This document shows positions 1-7,500 of a stretch of DNA of 61,160 nt, piece after piece. The DNA lies in contig VYBN01000024.1 in assembly GCA_009844425.1 (NCBI GenBank), positions 1 through 61,160 on the forward strand. The letters run 5' to 3'. The notes beneath the pieces are model-generated. The model worked only from the letters and a program-made list of their open reading frames with translations, did not search any database and was not told where the DNA came from. Numbering within the stretch: position 1 is the stretch's first letter; each line of letters starts with the position of its first letter. This DNA is from Gammaproteobacteria bacterium (lineage in GTDB: Bacteria > Pseudomonadota > Gammaproteobacteria > Steroidobacterales > Foliamicaceae). A program made the translations under genes and the position numbers.

Positions 1-160
1 CAACTCGCCGCGTTCATGATCCTGGCCAAAAAATATTTATGAGATGGCCTCTAGGCAATTATCGAGCCACTCACCGATGTCCTTGCGTCGTGGAGAGCAT
101 TAGGTCGCGAAGGGTCGGCAACCTGGTATACACGCTGCAGTGCACCCTTCCCAGATGAAT

Positions 161-622
161 TCAGGCGCTACGAGACAATCCTTCAGCTTTCACTTTCAGC
201 TCTGACGATTGCCTGCGTGCCGCTTCCGATAGTGCATTGATCGCTTCACCAAGTTGAGTCGGCGACGCAAGCTCATCCAAGTCAAGCAGTTGACCTACCC
301 AAGCCTCCGTTCTACCAACGCGTTTTGCGAGCATGGCAGGGCTAATGTTCCTTTGAAGCATCTGCGTGTACAGTGAGAGCTTGAGCGTAACGTCTTCTGG
401 CAACTCAGCAATGGCGTCGCTCTCGGCAGCTGAAGGAACGGGAATGGGCCATCCTTTGGCGATGTAGCCACCGAGCGCGCAAATGAGGCAGTCCTGCGCC
501 TCCTCCAGCGCTTCCTGTTTGGTTTCTCCTTCCGTTAACGCTTCCGGCACATCGGGATAGGAAACCAGAATCCAGCCGTTTTGCTGAGTTTCCAGCGTGA
601 TGGGAAATGCAAAACGGTTCAT
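161..622 (-). CDS. hicB: HicB-type antitoxin with C-terminal helix-turn-helix
   Basis: This 153-residue protein is predicted to bind and neutralise the HicA ribonuclease encoded just upstream and to repress the pair. Residues 1-70 match the HicB fold: a beta-rich start (FPITLETQQNGWILVSYPDV), the typical glycine/glutamate turn (EALTEGETKQEALEEAQ) and a following helix. Residues ~85-140 resemble a Cro/Xre helix-turn-helix (SPAMLAKRVGRTEAWVGQLL), the usual DNA-binding tail of longer HicB proteins. The gene lies 40 nt downstream of hicA on the same strand, the common toxin-first order. The assignment of the pair is firm; activity was not testable. Confidence 0.85.
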   Translation of the reverse strand: MNRFAFPITLETQQNGWILVSYPDVPEALTEGETKQEALEEAQDCLICALGGYIAKGWPIPVPSAAESDAIAELPEDVTLKLSLYTQMLQRNISPAMLAKRVGRTEAWVGQLLDLDELASPTQLGEAINALSEAARRQSSELKVKAEGLSRSA

Positions 623-662
623 GCGTCGCAGATTAGGGCACAGGAATGGGATTTTAGCATTG

Positions 663-878
663 CTACCGTATATCCTCGCGAGTTAGTCCAAGTTGCCGCA
701 ACATGGTGGCGAGCAATCCTGGTCCCAGTTGTTTGCGCCTGTCCTTCACCACGGTAAAGCGCTTTCCGTATTCCAGCCGGGCATGGCTTCCCTTGCCCCG
801 TGTGGGCTCAAGACTTACCGGTACGCCGCGTGATCGCCCAAGGTTTCGGACTCGCCGCACAAACTCGTTTCCGGTCAT
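663..878 (-). CDS. hicA: HicA-type toxin (mRNA interferase)
   Basis: Small basic protein (71 residues from the chosen ATG) of the HicA double-stranded-RNA-binding-like fold, known to cleave mRNA and block translation. The diagnostic segment GKGSHARLEYG holds the catalytic histidine, followed by a basic strand (FTVVKDRRKQLGPG) and a C-terminal helix (LLATMLRQLGLTREDI). The frame is open to 905, but the first nine residues there do not fit the family, whereas the internal ATG gives MTGNEFVRRVRNLG, the usual HicA beginning; I therefore start at 878. It is followed at 40 nt by hicB. No third gene of the module is seen. Confidence 0.85.
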   Translation of the reverse strand: MTGNEFVRRVRNLGRSRGVPVSLEPTRGKGSHARLEYGKRFTVVKDRRKQLGPGLLATMLRQLGLTREDIR

Positions 879-1033
879 TTGGCAGCGGGCCCAATATCGG
901 GGCACAGGTCATCAGGCACTCGAAATCTCCGAACCAGCGGAGCTCACGGTAAGTGGCGAGGCTTGTCTTGTTCAATGGAGAAATAGCGCGCAATCGCGGA
1001 GCTATTCGCGCACGGCCCAAGCCTGCGAGGAGA

Positions 1034-2383
1034 CTACGTAGCGGCGGAGCGCAGTTCGGTGATCTTTTCGGTCAGGAGTTGCGGGTCGGCGCGGGTTTCG
1101 AGGTTCAGGCGCAGCAGCGGCTCGGTGTTCGAGGGCCTCAGGTTGAAACGCCAATCGGGGAAATCGACCGAGAGGCCGTCGATGTGGTCGACCAGTGCGC
1201 CTTGCGCCGAGTAAGTTTCGGATAGGCGCTGCATCAGCGGCGCGGGATTCTCGCGGACCGGGAGGTTGATTTCGCCGCTGGCCGGATAGCGCCGGCGGCG
1301 TTCGGCGGTGCGCTCGGCCAGGCCCCCGCCCTGCGCGGACAGGATGGCGGCCATCAGGACCCAGGGGATCATGCCGGAATCGCAGTAGAGGAACTCACGG
1401 AAATAGTGGTGCGCGCTGCTTTCGCCCCCGTAGAGGGCGTCCTCATCGCGCATCCGCTGCTTGATGTAGGAGTGCCCCGCCCGGTTTCGGATCGGCCGGC
1501 CTCCGGCTGAGCGCACCTGTTCTTCGGTATCCCAGACCAGCGTGGGATCGTGGACCACCCGCCGGTCGTCGGTCGGCCGGACAGGCAACAACGCGGACGC
1601 GAACATGCCGACCGTGTAGTAGGGATCGACGAATTCGCCGCGCTCGTCGAAGAAGGCGCAGCGGTCGAAATCGCCGTCGAAAGCTACGCCGAAGTCGGCT
1701 TTGCTGGCGAGCACCGCGTCGGACGTGGCGCTGCGGGTGCCTTCGAGCAGTGGATTGGGCACGCCGTTCGGGAAGTTGCCGTCCGGTTCGGCAAGCACAT
1801 GAACGATCTCCAGCGGCAGGTGCTTCGAAAGCTTGTCTACGCTGGGTCCGGCAGCGCCGTTTCCAGAGTTGACGACGACTTTCAGCGGGTTGATCGGCAC
1901 GTCTTCCACGAATCCAACGACGCGGCGGCGCCAGGCGCCAAGTACCTTCGCGCGGCGCCTCCGGCCTCGGGCGGCGCGCGGCGGCGGCGACCCTGCAAGG
2001 CGGGCGATCTCGGCCAGCCCGGTGTCGGCGCTGATGGGACGCGCATCTTCGCGCACGAGCTTCAGCCCGTTGTAGTCGGCGGGATTGTGGCTGGCAGTCA
2101 CCATGACGCCCGCGCCGCAGCCGAGATGCCCGGTCGCTAAATACACCTGCTCGGTGCCGCACAGGCCGAGGTCGGCAACGTCGGCGCCCGCGCGGGTCAC
2201 GCCGTCCGCAACAGCATCTGCAATTTCAGGGCTGGATAGCCGGGCGTCGCGCCCCAGCACGACTTCCCCGGCGCCCGTGAAGCACACCAGCGCGGCGCCG
2301 ATCCGGCAGGCGAGGTCCGCGTTGAACTCGCCCGGCACGCGTCCGCGCACGTCGTACGCCTTGAACGGCGGCTCAAGTCTCAT
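1034..2383 (-). CDS. manB: phosphomannomutase / phosphoglucomutase
   Basis: Alpha-D-phosphohexomutase of 449 residues, converting mannose-6-P to mannose-1-P (or the glucose equivalents) in the cytoplasm for nucleotide-sugar synthesis. It shows the phosphoserine loop TASHNP (residues 96-101, Ser98), the metal loop DGDFDR (236-241), a sugar-binding GGESSAHH segment and the phosphate-binding RPSNTEP near residue 420. A short basic insertion (RGRRRR, ~139-144) is unusual. Its ATG directly follows the TGA of the upstream dehydrogenase-cupin gene, so the two are surely cotranscribed and probably serve the same polysaccharide pathway. Mannose versus glucose preference cannot be told from sequence; the upstream mannose-6-P-isomerase-like cupin favours mannose. 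Confidence 0.9.
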   Translation of the reverse strand: MRLEPPFKAYDVRGRVPGEFNADLACRIGAALVCFTGAGEVVLGRDARLSSPEIADAVADGVTRAGADVADLGLCGTEQVYLATGHLGCGAGVMVTASHNPADYNGLKLVREDARPISADTGLAEIARLAGSPPPRAARGRRRRAKVLGAWRRRVVGFVEDVPINPLKVVVNSGNGAAGPSVDKLSKHLPLEIVHVLAEPDGNFPNGVPNPLLEGTRSATSDAVLASKADFGVAFDGDFDRCAFFDERGEFVDPYYTVGMFASALLPVRPTDDRRVVHDPTLVWDTEEQVRSAGGRPIRNRAGHSYIKQRMRDEDALYGGESSAHHYFREFLYCDSGMIPWVLMAAILSAQGGGLAERTAERRRRYPASGEINLPVRENPAPLMQRLSETYSAQGALVDHIDGLSVDFPDWRFNLRPSNTEPLLRLNLETRADPQLLTEKITELRSAAT

Positions 2384-4087
2384 TCAGGCGCGGCCGTAGA
2401 CGTCTTCGAAGCGCTCGATGTCGTCTTCGCCAAGGTAATCGCCCAACTGCACCTCCACGAGCTCTGCAGGCTCGTCGCCGGGATTGTGGATCCGGTGCAC
2501 GGCGCCCAGCGGGATCAGGATGTGATCGCCGACCGTCAGCGAATGGCTCTCGCCGTCGCGTTCGGCCACCGGCGCGCCGCTTACGACCACCCAGTGCTCT
2601 TCCCGGCGGCGATGGCGCTGCAGCGACAGCGTCTCGCCGGGCAGGACCCGCAGCCGCTTGACCTGGTAGCCCTCACCCTGCCCCAGCCCTTCGAAACTGC
2701 CCCAGGGACGAAATACTTCCTCGCCCACCGGATGCACGCCGGAGCCGTTGTCCCGGGCTACGCGCTCGCCGCGGCCGATCCCGAAATAGCGGAAGCCCCT
2801 GTCCTTCATCAGCTCCGGCGAATAAAGGTTGCGCCCGTCAAAAATCACCGGCTGCCGGAGCCGTTCCCGGAGCTTGTCGAAATCCGGCGAACGGAACTGC
2901 GGCCATTCGGTCACGATCGCCAGCGCGTCCGCCCCCCGAACCGCTTCGCCCGCACTGGGTGCATACTCCAGCCCTTCGCGCTCGCCGAGCAGCGAATTGC
3001 AGCGCTCGACCGCCACCGGGTCGTATGCGCGCACGCGCGCCCCGTGAGACAGAAGAAATTCGATCAGCGTAAGGCTGGGCGCCTCGCGCATGTCGTCGGT
3101 GCCCGGCTTGAACGACAGGCCCCAAAGCGCGATCAGGCGGCCGGCCAGGGTGTCTCCGAAATGAGCCTGAATCTTCTGGCCCAGCAGCGATTTCTGGCGC
3201 TCGTTGACGCGCGTTACCGTTTCGACGATCTCCGTCCGGTAGCCGTACTCACGCGCGGTGCGGGCCAGCGCGGCGGTGTCCTTGGGCAGGCAGGAACCGC
3301 CGTAGCCGCTACCGGCGTAGAGGTAGTTGTAGCCGATACGCTTGTCCGCCCCCACCCCGGCGCGCACCTGCTCGATGTCGGCGCCTACCAGCTCCGCCAG
3401 GCCGGCCAGTTCATTGATGAAGCTGATCCGCGTGGCAAGCATGGCGTTGGCCGCGTACTTGGTCAGTTCGGCCGATTCGCGATCCATCACCAGCAGGCGA
3501 TCGCGCTGGCGGTGAAACGGCGCGTACAAGGCGCTCAGGATTTCGATTGCGCGTTGGCTTTTGGTGCCCACGAGGATGCGCTCCGGGTGCATGAAGTCCG
3601 AAACGGCCGCCCCGCCCTTCAGGAACTCAGGGTTCGACACCACGTCATATTCGTGGTTCGTCCCTCGCTCGGCCAAAGCGGCGGCGATGCGCTTGTCCAC
3701 CTCCGCGCAAGTGCCGGCCGGCACGGTCGACTTGCAGGCCACCAGGCGATAGCCGGGCATATGGGCGGCGACCGACTCGGCAACCGCAAACACCTGTCTG
3801 AGATCCGCTTCTCCGTTGCCGCCCGGCGGCGTGCTCACCGCCACGAACTGCACCTCGCCGTGTTCCACGCCTTTGCGCACATCGGCGCTGAACATGAGCC
3901 TGCCGGAGTCGAGGTTTCTGCGCACCAGATCCTCGAGTCCCGGCTCGTGGACGTGCAGATCGCCTCTCTGCAGACGCTCGACGGCGGAGCTGTCGATGTC
4001 GATGCAAATCACGCTCACGCCGGTCTCGGCGAAGCAGGCGCCGGTCACCAGCCCGACGTAACCGCAACCGTGAACTGTGATCTTCAT
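2384..4087 (-). CDS. UDP-glucose/GDP-mannose dehydrogenase fused to a phosphomannose-isomerase-type cupin
   Basis: A 567-residue fusion. Residues 1-~440 form an NAD-dependent nucleotide-sugar 6-dehydrogenase, making a uronic acid: Rossmann start ITVHGCGYVGL, NPEFLKGG (152-159), catalytic Cys266 in GYGGSCLPKD, and LSFKPGTDDMREAPS. The motifs look more UDP-glucose-like than GDP-mannose-like. Residues ~460-567 match the C-terminal cupin of ManC-type bifunctional enzymes (FRPWGSFEG, then SLQRHRRREEHWVVVSG, IPLGAVHRIHNPG, LIEV-like VEVQLGDYLGEDDIERF). One histidine of the usual HxH pair is an arginine here. The guanylyltransferase domain that normally carries this cupin is absent. The phosphomannomutase gene follows with no gap. 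Domain calls are firm; whether the cupin still isomerises mannose-6-P or only regulates is open. Confidence 0.85.
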   Translation of the reverse strand: MKITVHGCGYVGLVTGACFAETGVSVICIDIDSSAVERLQRGDLHVHEPGLEDLVRRNLDSGRLMFSADVRKGVEHGEVQFVAVSTPPGGNGEADLRQVFAVAESVAAHMPGYRLVACKSTVPAGTCAEVDKRIAAALAERGTNHEYDVVSNPEFLKGGAAVSDFMHPERILVGTKSQRAIEILSALYAPFHRQRDRLLVMDRESAELTKYAANAMLATRISFINELAGLAELVGADIEQVRAGVGADKRIGYNYLYAGSGYGGSCLPKDTAALARTAREYGYRTEIVETVTRVNERQKSLLGQKIQAHFGDTLAGRLIALWGLSFKPGTDDMREAPSLTLIEFLLSHGARVRAYDPVAVERCNSLLGEREGLEYAPSAGEAVRGADALAIVTEWPQFRSPDFDKLRERLRQPVIFDGRNLYSPELMKDRGFRYFGIGRGERVARDNGSGVHPVGEEVFRPWGSFEGLGQGEGYQVKRLRVLPGETLSLQRHRRREEHWVVVSGAPVAERDGESHSLTVGDHILIPLGAVHRIHNPGDEPAELVEVQLGDYLGEDDIERFEDVYGRA

Positions 4088-4099
4088 GACTTTGCTATT

Positions 4100-4551
4100 T
4101 TAGGCAGGGCGCGTTACGCGATTGGCGGGCCTTCGCATGTAAATTGCCGGACTGCCGTACACCCCACCGGCAAGCGACTCCGGGTTGGGGTGTTCTATCA
4201 CCGGGCCTTCGCCCATCTTGCTGCGCCAACGTCCGTTAGGCATCTGTAACGCCGCGTGTTCGAATTCACCTTCATTTTCGTACAGCGCGACTTTTTCGTA
4301 GCCAATTTCGGTGTTGCTGTCGTTGCATTGTTCGTATTCCAATCCGGTAAACATTTCCACCAGGCTTTCAATCTTGTTGCCCAAGGAGGCCAGTAGTCGA
4401 TTCCATTGGGCCACCACCATTCGGTAGTGTCGCCGGCGGCGTATGCGATGCAGTTATACAACTCCGAAGCTTGCTCTACGATCTCAAAGTCCTCTTCGGA
4501 CAGATTGGGGAACGCCGTGATGAGTATTTGCGCCCATCTAAGCGTATCCAT
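4100..4551 (-). pseudogene. frameshifted small gene of the YNCIAWAAGD/WWWP family (recalled as DUF7689)
   Basis: Two overlapping frames together spell one ~150-residue protein. The first, from ATG 4551, reads MDTLRWAQILITAFPNLSEE, then YNCIAYAAGDTTEWWWPNGI and DYWPP. The second, ending at TAA 4100, reads KIESLVEMFTGLEYEQC, YEKVALYENEG, FEHAALQMPNGRWRSKMGEG and YGSPAIYMRRP. I recall these as halves of one domain of unknown function. The frame changes near 4378-4386 at a three-G run; one lost base would explain it. No slippery heptamer is seen, so programmed shifting is unlikely; a sequencing or assembly error is possible. The ATG overlaps the end of the restriction-modification gene by 14 nt, implying one transcript. 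Confidence 0.7.
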
Positions 4552-7500
4552 TAAATCTACCCCATTCCAGCCACGCTTCCTGCATTGCCGATACATTGCC
4601 TCTATCGGCCGGTTGAATGGGATTGGCGCCGGTGATGGCGCGCAGCGCATAGAACCAGTGCCCACCCTGTGAGCGCATTCTTTCCAAAATCAAGGGCACC
4701 ATCGATTCGCCCATGTCGACGATTTCCCGATGAGCTGGATGCGCGGCTTTGCGATCCGAGTTGGAGAGAAAGACGGTGTCCTTTTCCCAGCGGTCGGCGA
4801 GTTCCGTGAAGCGTTGACGGTCGGCGGGCCCGGCCTCCACTTCGTCGGCGTACTGCCCGTAGCCCAGCCCGCGCACATGGGGTTCCTGGTGCAGCAGCAG
4901 ACGCAGCCGCTCGAGCTCGGCGGCATCCCAGCCCATCGCCTCGGCCACCGCTTCGTCCCAGAGGCGGCGCACTTCGCACTCGCCGTCGCGATACTGCGGG
5001 ACGACCATGTCCTTCGTGCGCTCCCAGGAGGCGGCTAGTGTCTGACGGATACGTTCGTCCTTGATGTCGGGCACCCTGAGGTTGTTAGTAGCTCGTGGTG
5101 AGTAGCTTGGAAACGCCAGTTTCTTGCCGGAATCTCGCATAATTTGTAGGCGTCCTGGTGTCGAGTTGGCGAAAACGGCGATAGCCTTAGCCTCTTCGGA
5201 CGATAGTCCAACCACGGGAAACCATGTCTGCCCAAGGTACTTGGCTTCGCTCGCGGTCGCAGTTAAACGTGCGGTGCTGTTGTCTTGTCCGGCGGTTATC
5301 AATAGGTGCGATGACCATTCGAGGTAGTGTCTTGCCTGCCGTTCTCGTCCTCTCTTGAAAACCCAATGCCCATCGGGTGTAGATTGGATCGTCTTTTGGC
5401 CTTCTGCGCCTTTGGATTCCAGAATGGGTATGCTGTCTTCATTGTCACGACTCGATCTGTCAAAGTTCTCGCGCACTCTTCGGCTTCCGTCGTGTGCGGT
5501 ACAGCCGGGAATCGAACCAAGGAGTTGCAGGTTGGGATGGTTCGCGAATTTCCAGCCTGCTTGCGCCAATTCCGGCGAGCGCCAGATTGCGGGCGTCCAA
5601 TCCCCGGCTTCGATGCGCTCTGCAGGCCAGTAAGAAACCTCTCCCCAGCCGTTCGCCATCAATCCTTCCTTGCAGCCCAGCAGGCATTGATGAAAATCGG
5701 CGGCTTCGTTATCGTCCACCGGCATCCGGTCGAGGTTGATGAAGCGGGTTGGTGGCTTGCCGCCGTTATGCCGCCGCATCACTACGATGCTCTCGTTGAT
5801 GGCGGTGTGCTGGCTCAGGTTGATGTTTCGAGGCTGGTGCGAAGTCAACACGGTGTGGATGTGGAAGCGTTGGGCGAGCGCGAGCCGCTCGCGCTGGCCG
5901 GAGGGCGCCGTGAGCGCGATGGTGGGGTTGATCATCGTCAGCACTCCATCGGACCGCTCTGCGCAGTGGTCTGCAAGACCCGCGAAGAGCGGTCTGATGG
6001 AGTTTTTATCCGCAAACTCCATCAGACCGGGGTCGGCTTGCGTCAGCTTTTGCTCCATCATGTCCGCTCGGCTGCGTAGCTCCCTCTGCGTCTCCTTCGG
6101 GAACTTCTCGCCCATATTGGCGCGGTTGGTGAAAGGCGGGTTCATGATGACAATGCGCGTGTTCTTCACCGCATCGACGGCGTCTTCGAGTTCGGTATCG
6201 TCGGTGGTCTCCCATGTGGCCCGGGAATCGATGGCATCGTCATCCAAATCCAGCTCGTTCGGTCTTTTGACCACGGCCCGCTGGCCCAACAGTTCGAGCG
6301 TGCCGGCGCGCACCTGGTCGGGAGCGTGTTTGTCGGGCCCGTAGGGCATCAGATGCAGGCTCATTCTCCGGTAACTGACGCGCTGATTGCCCGCAGTCAA
6401 CTGGGACGCGGCGAGCTGCAGTGAAACGGGATTGATCTCCAGGCCCTTGATGACATCCTCGACCGCCAGTTTCTGAAGCTGGTTCAGCGTCTCGGCGTCC
6501 GCGCCGCTCTCACCGGCCCTGCGCTTCATATCGGTGAGCATGGCGGCAAGGAGCGTGCCGCTGCCGCAGGCCAGGTCCACGGTCTTGTGATTGCGCCAGA
6601 CTTCGGGGTCGGACCAATCCTGATCTCCGCAAGCATCAAGCGTCAGCCGCGCGGCGAGCGAGGCGGCGACGGGACGGGTGAAAAACGCGCCGTCGGACGC
6701 CTGGTTGCCCATCACGCGGTTGAACAGCGGCCCGGCGTGGTCGGCCCCCATATCCGCGTAGGTCTCGGCGATGCGCTCGGCCTCCGCGGCCAGATGATGC
6801 AGTGCGCGTTCCAGACCGGCGGTCTTGCCCGTGGTCTCGACCGCATAGATGGCTTCCAGGGCGGGTTCGAGCACCGGGCGGAAGTCATGGCGCATGATGC
6901 GCTCCCATTCCCGGCCGATCTTCCGCGCGACATCGGCCTGGTTCTTGATGAGCGAGAGGTCGCTTACGCCCGACAGCCAGCCGCCGTTGCTGATGCGCTG
7001 GTGCAGCATGGCGGCGTTCATCATCAGCAGCGCGGCGATGGTGCAGCCGTCCGCCTGCTTCTTGCCGGTGTCCTTGAGCCGGTCGAGCCCGAAGTGGCGG
7101 TTGAGCGCGGGCAGCAGACCGTCCGCCCGCATGTGATGCGCCGCTTCGGTGACGCTCGATTCCAGAATATTCAGATCGCGCATCACCCGGTTGTCGCTCA
7201 AGCCGGACTTCGACAGCAGGTTCATCCTGATGGCGCTGCCATAGTCTTCCAGCCCGCTCAGCTTGAGCATCAGCGCCCCCTGTTCTTCCGCTCGCTCTTT
7301 GGCGGTTCTGCGGGTTTTGCTTGAACTGCCCGGCTGCAAGCGAATTCCGCTTCCGCCATTTATCATCTTCCGGGCTTTGGCTTTGGTTTTCTGTATGTTC
7401 ACAATGCCGCGCGCCGCGCCCGCTTTCGGCCTGTCGCGGGCTACGGAGTCCGCGCGAAGCTCAATGGTTCCGTCGCTGTTCTTTTTCCCCGCAAGAATCT

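Noticed and set aside
1..42. Open frame on the plus strand running in from the window edge to a TGA at 40-42 (QLAAFMILAKKYL).
   Set aside because: Only 13 residues are visible and I cannot match them to a family, so it is not annotated as a gene.
2486..4249. Long plus-strand open frame opposite the dehydrogenase-cupin gene.
   Set aside because: It is the antisense shadow of a clear, conserved minus-strand gene in GC-rich DNA; its translation has no recognisable domain.
4198..4250. Continuation of the first frame of the small gene past the shift point.
   Set aside because: Its residues (NTNNATTATPKLATKKSR) are low-complexity and unlike the family, showing it is out of frame.
4375..4390. Programmed -1 frameshifting in the small gene beside the restriction-modification gene.
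   Set aside because: No slippery heptamer is present; a simple single-base loss is more likely.
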